DNA of 7,549 bases from Actinomycetospora sp. GTDB lineage: Bacteria > Actinomycetota > Actinomycetes > Mycobacteriales > Pseudonocardiaceae. The stretch's first letter is position 1. The number at the start of each line of letters is the position of its first letter. The notes under the pieces are model-generated. The model was not told the DNA's origin. It made no database searches and saw nothing but the letters and a program-made list of their open reading frames with translations. This document shows, in pieces, positions 1-5,787 of the stretch. The stretch lies in NCBI GenBank assembly GCA_025925615.1, contig JAICLN010000209.1, positions 1-7,549 of the forward strand, in the 5' to 3' direction. Position numbers and translations under genes: made by a program.

Positions 1-114
1 CGGGTCCTCGATCTTGATGACCTCCGCGCCCAGGTCGGCGAGGTGCATCGAGCCGAACGGCCCCGCCCCGTACTGCTCGAGCGAGACGATGCGGATGTCC
101 TCGAGGGGCCTCAC
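1..114 (-). CDS. Class III (CaiB/BaiF-type) CoA-transferase, N-terminal fragment
   Basis: Only the first 38 codons are in the window; the gene continues past base 1. The visible residues give the characteristic family III opening: a short lead, then IRIVSLEQYGAGPFGSMHLA and DLGAEVIKIEDP. This is the Rossmann-like start in which the conserved 'LGAEVIKIE' strand binds CoA. Family members move CoA between carboxylic acids through an aspartyl-CoA thioester; the catalytic Asp lies further downstream and cannot be seen. The GTG start shares a 4-base GTGA overlap with the stop of the upstream MaoC gene, so the two are probably translationally coupled and act on the same acyl-CoA. The substrate cannot be told; C4-C5 dicarboxylate or hydroxyacyl-CoA chemistry is a guess from the MaoC partner. 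Confidence 0.85.
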   Translation of the reverse strand, partial: MRPLEDIRIVSLEQYGAGPFGSMHLADLGAEVIKIEDP

Positions 115-647
115 GTGCGGACCCCCTCGGTCTCGAGCGACAGCGGCGTCGCGGCCTGCGGGAAGAGCGACGCGGCGGCCGCGGAGCCCCGACGGTGCAC
201 GTAGAAGGTGCGCTTGAAGGTGAGGACCTCGACGGCGTCCTGGTTGAGGGTGCGGGTGCGGATGGTGACGATGCCGGCGTGCGGCCGGCTGTTCGACGCA
301 CGCACCTCGAGCACGAGGCTCTCCGACCAGATCGTGTCCCCGACGAAGACCGGTGCGGTGAGGCGCAGGTCGTCCATGCCCAGGTTCGCGAACGCGTTCT
401 GGGTGGTGTCGGTGACGGACTGGCCCACCGCGATCGCGATCGTCAGTGGCGAGACGACCAACCGGCGCCCGAACTCCGAGGACTCCCCGACCTGGGCGTT
501 GAAGTGCGCCTGGTTGGTGTTCATCGTGAGGAGCGTGAACCAGGTGTTGTCGCTCTCGCTGATCGTGCGCCCCAGCGGATGCTGGTAGACGTCGCCGACC
601 TCGAAGTCCTCGAGGAACCGACCGCGCCACCCGTCCTGCACCGTCAT
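111..647 (-). CDS. MaoC-family (hot-dog fold) acyl-CoA hydratase/dehydratase
   Basis: A 178-residue protein, the usual length of a single hot-dog MaoC enzyme, which adds or removes water at an enoyl-CoA / 3-hydroxyacyl-CoA double bond. The N-terminal 'FLEDFEVGDVYQHPLGRTIS' and the central stretch at residues 34-58 (NTWFTLLTMNTNQAHFN, then GRRLVVSP) match the hydratase region of MaoC proteins. His48 fits the catalytic His, and the position usually Asp in 'GDxNPxH' is Asn43. A C-terminal beta strand (VLTFKRTFYVHRR, about 141-153) is also typical. ATG at 647 is chosen because AAGGAG lies 4 bases upstream and homology begins there. The open frame runs upstream without a stop into an MFS relic, but that part is not native to this protein. 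It overlaps the CoA-transferase start by 4 bases. A mesaconyl- or itaconyl-type CoA substrate is inference only. Confidence 0.9.
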   Translation of the reverse strand: MTVQDGWRGRFLEDFEVGDVYQHPLGRTISESDNTWFTLLTMNTNQAHFNAQVGESSEFGRRLVVSPLTIAIAVGQSVTDTTQNAFANLGMDDLRLTAPVFVGDTIWSESLVLEVRASNSRPHAGIVTIRTRTLNQDAVEVLTFKRTFYVHRRGSAAAASLFPQAATPLSLETEGVRT

Positions 648-682
648 CGTGCTCCTTCCGGTCCGACTCGAGCTGCTTGGGA

Positions 683-711
683 ACGCTAAACGTCTGATGT
701 TTTGGCGACAA
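683..711 (-). promoter_or_regulatory. Promoter of the MaoC/CoA-transferase operon
   Basis: Reading the minus strand, TTGTCG (711-706) and TAGCGT (688-683) are separated by 17 bases, and the -10 ends 35 bases before the MaoC ATG. The spacer is almost entirely filled by a 15-bp dyad (688-702). The same layout, with the same flanking CTCTTGT, recurs in front of the MFS relic at 1194-1222, which supports it as a real promoter. By-eye call with no TSS data. Confidence 0.5.
688..702. promoter_or_regulatory. Candidate GntR-family operator, copy 1
   Basis: On the minus strand this reads AAACATCAGACGTTT: 7-base arms around a central base, symmetric at six of seven positions (AAAC-n-TC-n-GA-n-GTTT). 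It occupies the -35/-10 spacer of the MaoC promoter, so a bound protein would block RNA polymerase. A near-identical copy lies at 1199-1213. The GntR regulator encoded nearby is the natural candidate to bind it. The core is not the TGGTnnnACCA of PdhR/FadR, so the assignment rests on position and repetition. Confidence 0.55.
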
Positions 712-724
712 GAGCGTCGGCGGA

Positions 725-1120
725 GACTTCCTCCAGCCCCCGGCTGCTCGTGCGCCGCCCCGAAGAACAGGAGCACGAGGCCCAGGAGGTGCGCGGCGGC
801 CGCGAGGTAGACATACACCGCGGTCATGCCGAGCCCCGTGAAGATGGCGGCCACCAGCACCCGCCGAGGACGCCGGCCAGGCACCCCGTGCCGTTGGCGA
901 TGCCCGACCCGAGCCCGCGCAGCGCGAGCGGGAAGACCTCGGCGATGTCGGTGTAGAGGACCGCGACGCCGGTCTGCATGAAACATTTCGAGGCGAGGAA
1001 GCTCGACACGAGGATCGAGACCGGGTCGCCGACCAGCCCGAAGACGAGCAGCAGGACGGCCACGGCGCACTGCAGCACGAAGGCCCGGCTTCGCGCCTCG
1101 CGGTCATGTGCCCGCCTCCC
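725..1120 (-). pseudogene. MFS transporter relic: 5'-truncated and frameshifted
   Basis: Two minus-strand frames together give the end of a major facilitator transporter. In the first (about 1120-863), a hydrophobic helix (FVLQCAVAVLLLVFGLVGDP) is followed by another helix and the loop motif 'EVFPLALRGLGSGIANGTG', the family's conserved 'P..RGTGSG' signature, and then 'CLAGVLGG'. The second frame (about 860-750) continues with VLVAAIFTGLGMTAVYVYLA and a last helix ending LLFFGA. Joining them needs about one added base near 860-866, so a single-base deletion is the simplest cause. Only about 130 residues, covering the last three or four helices of the usual twelve, remain. No N-terminal half is present upstream, where repeat DNA begins. 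It probably once exported or imported the acid handled by the MaoC/CoA-transferase pair. The ends are approximate. Confidence 0.72.
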
Positions 1121-1193
1121 GGGCCGCGCGCCGCACGGCCCCGTCGTGACCGACACCTCGCAGGATCGGTCCGATGTCGTCCCGGTCACAGCG

Positions 1194-1222
1194 ACGATAA
1201 ACATCAGAGGTTTTGAGCACAA
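1194..1222 (-). promoter_or_regulatory. Promoter facing the MFS relic
   Basis: On the minus strand, TTGTGC (1222-1217), a 17-base spacer and TATCGT (1199-1194). This has the same architecture as the MaoC promoter and is the better -10 of the two. It points into the MFS relic and, with no obvious terminator after it, could also feed the MaoC operon. The promoter looks intact although the gene behind it is broken. Confidence 0.5.
1199..1213. promoter_or_regulatory. Candidate GntR-family operator, copy 2
   Basis: The plus strand reads AAACATCAGAGGTTT. It differs from copy 1 at one base when both are written in the same orientation, and has the same symmetric AAAC-n-TC-n-GA-n-GTTT frame. It lies exactly in the spacer of the 1194-1222 promoter. 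The asymmetric position (5th of the left arm, 3rd of the right arm counted from the centre) is the same in both copies, as expected for a tolerated mismatch in one recognised site. Confidence 0.55.
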
Positions 1223-1248
1223 GAGGTACGGTCCTGTCGGGCCCCGTT

Positions 1249-1690
1249 GACGAGGGGCACACCACGCATCCCGCGGGGCCGCCTAACCTGCCCCGTGTGC
1301 TGGTGATCAGCGACGTGGGCGGGCACCTGGACCCGAACTGCTCCGGGACCCTGTGGCCCGGCCGACGAGGGGCACGCCACGCAACCCACGGGGCCGCCTG
1401 GCCTGCCCCGTGTGCCCCTGATCAAGGATGTGAAGTGGGGCGGACCCGAGCTGCTCTGGGACCCCCGTGGCCCCGCCGACGAGGGGCACGCCACGCATCC
1501 CGGCAGGCCGCCCCGCCTGCCCCATGTGCTGTTGATCAGCGACGTGGACGGGGCGCAAACCGGGCCGTCCCGATCCGCGAGAGCCCGGCCGACGAGGAGC
1601 ACACCACGCATCCCACGGGACCGCCCGACGTGCCCCGCGTGCTGTTGATCAACGAAGCGGGGACAGCACCCATCCGGCGAAAGCCTGATG
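1249..1690 (+). repeat. Tandem array of four diverged ~114-bp units in the divergent intergenic region
   Basis: Units start at 1249, 1364, 1478 and 1591, each with GACGAGG(G/A)GCAC, giving periods of 115, 114 and 113; the last is cut at about 1690. The first ~67 bases of each unit align without gaps. They share CCACGCA, CCGCC, TGCCCC, GTGC and a TGATCA at unit position 56-61 (1304, 1419, 1533, 1646). The second half is shared mainly by units 1 and 2 and has drifted in units 3 and 4. Bases 1226-1248 resemble the tail of a preceding unit. Units can fold: for example 1387-1394 pairs with 1405-1412, and 1502-1508 pairs with 1515-1521. The changing period breaks any common reading frame, so I treat it as non-coding. 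It fills nearly all of the gap between the MFS promoter and the GntR gene. Function unknown. Confidence 0.88.
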
Positions 1691-1701
1691 TCCGATGTTT
1701 T
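1686..1701. promoter_or_regulatory. Possible third, degenerate copy of the GntR-type operator
   Basis: On the minus strand AAAACATCGGACATCA aligns with the other two sites through AAAACATC-n-GAC, but the second arm is poorly conserved. On the plus strand it appears as a direct GATGT repeat, with one arm (GATGTTTT) perfect. It lies about 105 bases before the chosen GntR start, immediately after the repeat array, where an autoregulatory site would be expected. Weak on sequence alone. Confidence 0.3.
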
Positions 1702-1805
1702 CCCCCGCACGCCCCGGTCGACGACCTCGGACGACAGGTACGCTCGCCGGACCCGGATCCTCCGGGTGCGCGACCCGACCCATCCCGCGGAGCGTGAGCG
1801 ACCCC

Positions 1806-2633
1806 ATGGCCCCCACCCCGCCCCCGACCACGCCGTCCGGGATCTCGCCGGCCGGCCCCGCCACCGGCTCGTCCGGTCGGGCCACCCGCACGGTCCCCGC
1901 AGCCCAGCTGCGTGTCCAGCGGGTGCGCCCCGCCTACCGCCAGGTGGCCGACGAGCTGCGCGCCCAGATCGTCGGGGGCACCCTCGCCGCCGGGGAGCGG
2001 CTGCCCAACGAGGCCGACCTGGCCCGGGCGTTCGGGGTCAGCCGCAGCACGGTGCGCGAGGCGTTGCGCGTGCTGGCCAGCCAGCACCTCGTCGAGACCC
2101 TCCGCGGGGTGCAGGGCGGGTCGTTCGTCGCGTCGCCGGACCCGGCGCAGGTCGTCGAGGACATGGGCGGGGCGCTCGGCGTCCTCGTCATGACCCCGCA
2201 GCTGCGCCTGCACGACCTGCTCGAGGCGCGCCTGCTCCTCGAGCCCTCCGCCGCCCGGCTCGCCGCGCAGCGCGCCGACGCCGAGACCGTCGAGGCCATC
2301 CACACCGCGGCCGGGGCGCCCCGCGACCCCCGCGACCCGAGCGGGTTCGTCGGCCACCTCGACTTCCACACGACGGTGCTCATGGCCACCGGCAACCTGA
2401 TGATCACCATGATGGGCCAGCCCGCGAACGACGTGCTGCGCACGCGCCTGCGCCGGGTCGGGGTCGAGGCCGCGGAGTGGGACCGGGTCGACGAGTGGCA
2501 CCGCGTGATCGCCGGGCACATCGCGGCCGGTGAGGGCGAGGCGGCCGAGGAAGCCATGCGCGACCACCTCATCGCGCTCCGTCCGCTGTACGAACGGGAC
2601 GGACTCTGGACCGAGGATCCGCTCGGACGCTGA
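1806..2633 (+). CDS. GntR-family transcriptional regulator, FadR subfamily (FCD ligand domain)
   Basis: A 275-residue DNA-binding repressor/activator of the kind that senses small carboxylic or acyl metabolites. After a flexible Pro/Ala-rich tail of about 38 residues, the winged helix spans about 40-108: YRQVADELRAQIVGG, then LPNEADLARAFGVSRSTVRE with LRVLASQHLVE, then GGSFV. The C-terminal FCD helical bundle starts near 135 (LHDLLEARLLLEPSAARLAA). His188, His232 and His254 fit three of the usual metal ligands; the position normally Asp (four before the first His) appears to be His184. The start is uncertain: ATG 1806 is chosen, with GGAG 13 bases upstream. GTG 1794 and ATG 1695 are in frame, but the added residues look unlike the family. 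It is divergent from the MFS relic and MaoC operon, whose promoters carry matching dyads, so it probably regulates them. Confidence 0.92.
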   Translation: MAPTPPPTTPSGISPAGPATGSSGRATRTVPAAQLRVQRVRPAYRQVADELRAQIVGGTLAAGERLPNEADLARAFGVSRSTVREALRVLASQHLVETLRGVQGGSFVASPDPAQVVEDMGGALGVLVMTPQLRLHDLLEARLLLEPSAARLAAQRADAETVEAIHTAAGAPRDPRDPSGFVGHLDFHTTVLMATGNLMITMMGQPANDVLRTRLRRVGVEAAEWDRVDEWHRVIAGHIAAGEGEAAEEAMRDHLIALRPLYERDGLWTEDPLGR

Positions 2634-2642
2634 CGATTTCGG

Positions 2643-2677
2643 TCACTTTGCGTTACCTACTGCTCGGTAACGAGTGA
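2643..2677. terminator. Dyad after the GntR gene: terminator or operator
   Basis: CGTTACC (2651-2657) and GGTAACG (2666-2672) form a perfect 7-bp stem with an 8-base loop. TCACT (2643-2647) and AGTGA (2673-2677) extend it across a 3-base bulge. It lies 9 bases after the GntR stop, where a terminator is expected, but there is no T-run. The AT-rich arms are equally reminiscent of a TetR-type operator in front of the next gene. Confidence 0.4.
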
Positions 2678-2786
2678 ACCTGGCCGCTGCTCCCCCCCGA
2701 ACGCCGTCCTCGGCTCGAAGATCTCCCGGTGACCGACGCAGAATGCGGACACGACGTCGGGGGACGCCACGGACGGGAGCCACTCG

Positions 2787-3665
2787 ATGAGTGTGGACAC
2801 CGGCCCGCGACCTGACGCGGGCTCGGCTCGCGCGCACGAGCTGCAGGTCGCGGACACCGACCACGCGCAGCGCGTCGGGGCGGCCGCCTGGGTCGACCGG
2901 GAGCTCGCCTTCGGCGCGAAGGTCTTCTACAAGGGCTGGCTCGGCGACGACGCCCGCGTGGAGAAGCACTGGATCGCCGGCCCGGAGGGCACGCGACGCA
3001 CCCGCGAGGCCCTGCGCTCGGGACAGCTCGAGTTCCTCGACTTCCCGACACTGATCGAGCGCTGCGCCGCCGGCGGCGACGGACTCACGGCCGGGCTGCA
3101 CCGCCTCCAGGCCGACGAACTGCACCGGGCGCTGGCCGAGGGCTGGCCCTCGGTGGCCATGACCCAGGAGAGCTCGCGCCGGGAGCTCGTCGACGACGCC
3201 GAGGTGGCGGAGTTCGCCCGCCAGGAGGGCGGGTACGACAGCCTGGTGGCCGAGGCGCCGGTCCGTGTGCTGTGCCAGCTGAACACCTCGGTGGAGAACG
3301 AGGTGCACGTCTTCGAGTCGCTCGGGGTGCACCACCGCCGCATCGTCGACGTCGGGTGGGACGCGGCTCTCGACGACGGGCTCTGGCGCCTGCGCGGGGA
3401 CCTCGACGCCCACGTCGCCCGGCGCTTCGGTGGCGCGCTCGCCGGCGCCCTGCGCGAGAAGGCGACCGGGGGCGACCTGCACATCGACCTCGCCGCGGTG
3501 GGCTTCGTCGACGTCGCGTGCGCGCAGTTGCTGGTGCACGCCGCGCGGGCCGAGCCCGAGGGCCGCCGCATCGTGCTGCACGACCCGCCGCGCCTGCTCA
3601 GCCGCCTGCTCGACGTCCTGCAGCGGCCGGCCTCGATCGTGGTCGTGGACGGGGAACGGCCGTGA
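2787..3665 (+). CDS. MEDS-STAS domain protein (anti-anti-sigma-like)
   Basis: A 292-residue predicted cytoplasmic protein. Residues about 15-190 fit a MEDS sensor domain (the DcmR/RsbA-type module): 'HAQRVGAAAWVDRELAFGAK' early, then 'VRVLCQLNT' (159-167), the counterpart of the family's 'LCxYD' strand, followed by 'ESLGVHHRRIV'. Residues about 198-290 form a STAS domain with LHIDLAAVGFVDVACAQLLV and a final helix LSRLLDVL. In anti-anti-sigma factors the Asp of 'FxD' is followed by a phosphorylated Ser/Thr; here D242 is followed by V-A-C, so the switch residue is missing. GGGAG lies 7 bases before ATG 2787. Its stop overlaps the next start by 4 bases (GTGA), so the two proteins are likely made together and may bind each other. 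The ligand of the MEDS domain is unknown. Confidence 0.85.
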   Translation: MSVDTGPRPDAGSARAHELQVADTDHAQRVGAAAWVDRELAFGAKVFYKGWLGDDARVEKHWIAGPEGTRRTREALRSGQLEFLDFPTLIERCAAGGDGLTAGLHRLQADELHRALAEGWPSVAMTQESSRRELVDDAEVAEFARQEGGYDSLVAEAPVRVLCQLNTSVENEVHVFESLGVHHRRIVDVGWDAALDDGLWRLRGDLDAHVARRFGGALAGALREKATGGDLHIDLAAVGFVDVACAQLLVHAARAEPEGRRIVLHDPPRLLSRLLDVLQRPASIVVVDGERP

Positions 3666-4564
3666 CCACCGGGGCGGACGCCACGCTCGACGGGCTGCTC
3701 CACGCCGCCGTGCTCTGCGGCGACCCGGACGAGCTGGCCCGGCGGATCGCCCCCGAGGTGCGCACCACGCTCGGCGCCGGCGGCACGGCCGAGATCGTCC
3801 TGGACCGCCGCGGGGTGCGGGCCTTCCGCGACCTCATGGGGGACCACGGGCGGCTGCGGTTCCCCTCCCCCGCCACTGCGGCCGCTACGCCGCCCGCGCG
3901 CCGGGTCGAGGGGCTCGCCGGCGAACGGGACGCCCGGGGCCTCGTCCTCGGCCGGGTCTGCGCGGACGACCGGAGCCCGGAGGGCGAGCTCGCCGAGAAC
4001 GCCATCACGCTGCTCCTCGCCGACGAACCGGTCTCCGTCCTCTGTGTCTACGACCCCGCCGACCCGGACGAGCTCGGGCGGGCGCTGCGCACCCACCCGT
4101 GGCTGCACTCCCCCGACGGTCCGCGGCGCAACCCCGACTTCCGCCCGCCGGCCGCCTCCTCCCCGGTGCCCGCGGGCCTGTTCGGCTCGTCGGTGACGAC
4201 CCTCCCGGTGCCCGACGGCTCGGCCCTCTCGACGCTGCGCGGCCGCGTCGCCGCGATCGCGCGGGACCTCGGGCTGGACCCCGAGCGCGCCGAGGCGGTC
4301 GTCCTCGCGGCGCACGAGGCGATGCTGCTCGCGTCGGGCGCCGACCTGGTCTCGGACCTGCGGCCCGGGCAGAACGTGCTCGACGTGCGGGTGACCCCCG
4401 GCGCCGTCGTCGCCGAGTGCCGCGGGACCCCGCCGTCGGGGACCCCCACCCCCGCCGTCGAGGACCCGCGCTTCGCGCACCTGCGACGGTTCTGCGACCG
4501 TGCCACCGCGCACACCGACCAGGACGGGCGCCTGGTGCGGGTGCTCACCGGCACCACCCCCTGA
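3662..4564 (+). CDS. RsbA-like protein: MEDS domain plus degenerate anti-sigma kinase-like domain
   Basis: 300 residues from GTG 3662, which has GGGGAA 5 bases upstream and overlaps the preceding stop. Residues about 8-160 follow the MEDS layout: 'LARRIAPEVRTTLGAGGTAEIV' (sensor start), a central 'GELAENAITLLLADEPVSVLCVYDPA' (108-133), and then 'ELGRALRTHPWLHS', all as in actinobacterial RsbA-type regulators. Residues about 188-298 are placed as the HATPase_c anti-sigma domain: LSTLRGRVAAIARDLGLDP, then VVLAAHEAMLLASGAD (213-228), and a last strand GRLVRVLTG. The N-box Asn of 'ELxTNxxxHG' and the glycine-rich ATP lid are not recognisable, so ATP-dependent kinase activity is doubtful. It may work as a binding-only regulator of a sigma factor or of the MEDS-STAS partner. 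No sigma factor gene is in the window. Confidence 0.8.
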   Translation: MTTGADATLDGLLHAAVLCGDPDELARRIAPEVRTTLGAGGTAEIVLDRRGVRAFRDLMGDHGRLRFPSPATAAATPPARRVEGLAGERDARGLVLGRVCADDRSPEGELAENAITLLLADEPVSVLCVYDPADPDELGRALRTHPWLHSPDGPRRNPDFRPPAASSPVPAGLFGSSVTTLPVPDGSALSTLRGRVAAIARDLGLDPERAEAVVLAAHEAMLLASGADLVSDLRPGQNVLDVRVTPGAVVAECRGTPPSGTPTPAVEDPRFAHLRRFCDRATAHTDQDGRLVRVLTGTTP

Positions 4565-4632
4565 CGGGGCCGGGGTCCTCCTCGTGCAGGTCCGCGTGGT
4601 CGGCGCCGGGCTCCTGCTGGGCCTCGCCGCCG

Positions 4633-4664
4633 CCGCGGCGGTGCTCGCCGTCGTGCCGCCGCGG
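4633..4664. terminator. Hairpin between convergent genes, probable bidirectional terminator
   Basis: CCGCGGCGG (4633-4641) pairs perfectly with CCGCCGCGG (4656-4664), a 9-bp GC stem with a 14-base loop. It ends one base before the last codon block of the monooxygenase and 68 bases after the RsbA-like stop. There is no T-run on either side, which is common for actinobacterial terminators. The GCC-repeat character of the region makes some dyads likely by chance. Confidence 0.45.
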
Positions 4665-4665
4665 A

Positions 4666-5787
4666 TCAGGCGTGGCTCGTGATCACCTCGATGAGGCCCG
4701 CCGGGGCGTCGGCGCGGAAGGCGAGCTCGAGGTTCGCCGCCGACTCCCCCGCCGCCGTCGCCGCGCGCGGGATCATCGCGGCCTCGTGCTCGGCCAGCGC
4801 CGCCTCGACCCGGGTCGCGGTCTCGATGCCGTGGGCGACCAGCGCCGCCGCGAGCTCGGCGCCGTCCTGCATCGCGAGGTTCGCGCCCTCGCCCGCGAAG
4901 GGTGACATGACGTGGGCGGCGTCCCCGATGAGGGTGACGCCCGGTGAGCGGGGCCACGAGTGGCCGGTCGGGAGCATCGAGATGGGCCGCGGGACGTAGG
5001 CGTCGTCGGCCTCGGCCACCAGCGCGACCAGCTCCGGCGCCCAGTCGTCGAACGCGTCGAGGAGCAGGCCCCGCAGGTCGTCGCGCTCCAGCGCCGCCGC
5101 CGGGGTCCGCAGCGCGGCGTACACCTCGACCGTTGCGTGGGGCTCACGGTGGGCGAGGATGCCCTTGCCCTCGGACAGCGCCATGAGGCTCCCGCCCCCG
5201 ACGGCGGCCGCGGCGGCCGGGTGGGCCCGGTCGACGTCGTACAGGCGCGTGGTGACCAGCGCCGTCCCGCTGTAGACCGGCTCCGCGCCGGACACCAGCG
5301 GCCGGACCCGCGACCAGGCACCGTCCGCCCCCACCAGCACCGTCGAGACCACGACGGCGCCGTCGGCGAAGGTCAGCTCGTGCCACCCGCCCCGGACCGG
5401 GCGGACCCGGACGAGCTTGCGGCCCCACCGCACGGTGCCCGGCGCCAGCGACCCGAGCAGCAATCGGCGCAGGTCCTCCCGCGGGATCTCCGGACGCTCG
5501 CCGTCGCCGTCGTCGGACTCCACGAGGTGCTCCCGGCCCTCACGGTCGACGACGCGCAGCGCCTCGCCGCCCGGCAGGACGTGCTCGCGGAAGGCCTCGT
5601 AGAGCCCGGCGGCGCGCATCGCGGCCTGGCCGGACTCCTCGTGCAGGTCGAGCATCCCGCCCTGCGCCCGGGCGTCCGGGCCCGCGTCGAGGTCGTACAC
5701 GGCGACGCCGACGCCGTGGCGCTGCAGGACGCGGGCCAGCGTCAGCCCGCCGAGGCCGGCGCCGATCACGGTGACGGTGGCGCTCAC
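4666..5787 (-). CDS. FAD-dependent monooxygenase, TetX-like
   Basis: A 373-residue class A flavoprotein hydroxylase, close to the length of TetX. Landmarks: the dinucleotide fold G9-x-G11-x-x-G14 (TVTVIGAGLGGLTLARVL), 'ARAQGGMLDLHEESGQAAMR' (40-58), 'PEIPREDLRRLLLGSL' (99-114) and 'WGRKLV', the DG motif 'GADGAWSRVR' (153-162), and the GD motif 'LIGDAAHVMSPFAGEGANLA' (286-305), which binds the FAD ribityl chain. The GG-x-LDLH, PEI-x-R-x-DLR and W-x-RKLV stretches match TetX as I remember it. By eye, the TetX tetracycline contacts Gln192, Arg213 and His234 fall on non-matching residues here (R213 on Ser200), so the substrate may be another aromatic or polyketide. GTG 5787 has AAGGAG 5 bases upstream and overlaps the TetR stop as GTGA. 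Co-transcription with that repressor suggests induction by its ligand. Confidence 0.9.
   Translation of the reverse strand: MSATVTVIGAGLGGLTLARVLQRHGVGVAVYDLDAGPDARAQGGMLDLHEESGQAAMRAAGLYEAFREHVLPGGEALRVVDREGREHLVESDDGDGERPEIPREDLRRLLLGSLAPGTVRWGRKLVRVRPVRGGWHELTFADGAVVVSTVLVGADGAWSRVRPLVSGAEPVYSGTALVTTRLYDVDRAHPAAAAAVGGGSLMALSEGKGILAHREPHATVEVYAALRTPAAALERDDLRGLLLDAFDDWAPELVALVAEADDAYVPRPISMLPTGHSWPRSPGVTLIGDAAHVMSPFAGEGANLAMQDGAELAAALVAHGIETATRVEAALAEHEAAMIPRAATAAGESAANLELAFRADAPAGLIEVITSHA

Noticed and set aside
111..1070. A 319-residue membrane-MaoC fusion protein
   Set aside because: The ATG at 647 has an excellent ribosome site and exact MaoC homology start; the upstream part is the shifted end of an MFS gene interrupted by promoter DNA.
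1249..1690. CRISPR array
   Set aside because: Units are about 114 bp, with diverged copies and no short identical repeats with unique spacers; no cas genes nearby.
1717..1744. Promoter of the GntR gene (TCGACG ... TACGCT)
   Set aside because: The spacer is only about 15 bases and the -35 is poor; not strong enough to list.
1213..1797. Protein-coding frame through the repeat array (194 codons, and minus-strand counterparts)
   Set aside because: Periods of 115, 114 and 113 put the units in different frames, the product is Pro/Arg/Gly-rich low-complexity sequence, and every frame on both strands is similarly open because of the GC content.
1695..1806. Earlier starts for the GntR gene (ATG 1695, GTG 1794)
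   Set aside because: Residues from 1695 are Arg/Pro-rich and unlike the family, and that start overlaps the operator-like site. GTG 1794 has GGAG only one base away. GTG 1794 cannot be fully excluded.
2927..4957. Very long minus-strand open frame opposite the MEDS genes
   Set aside because: Arg/Gly/Pro-rich translation with no domain pattern; it mirrors the third-position GC of the two plus-strand genes.
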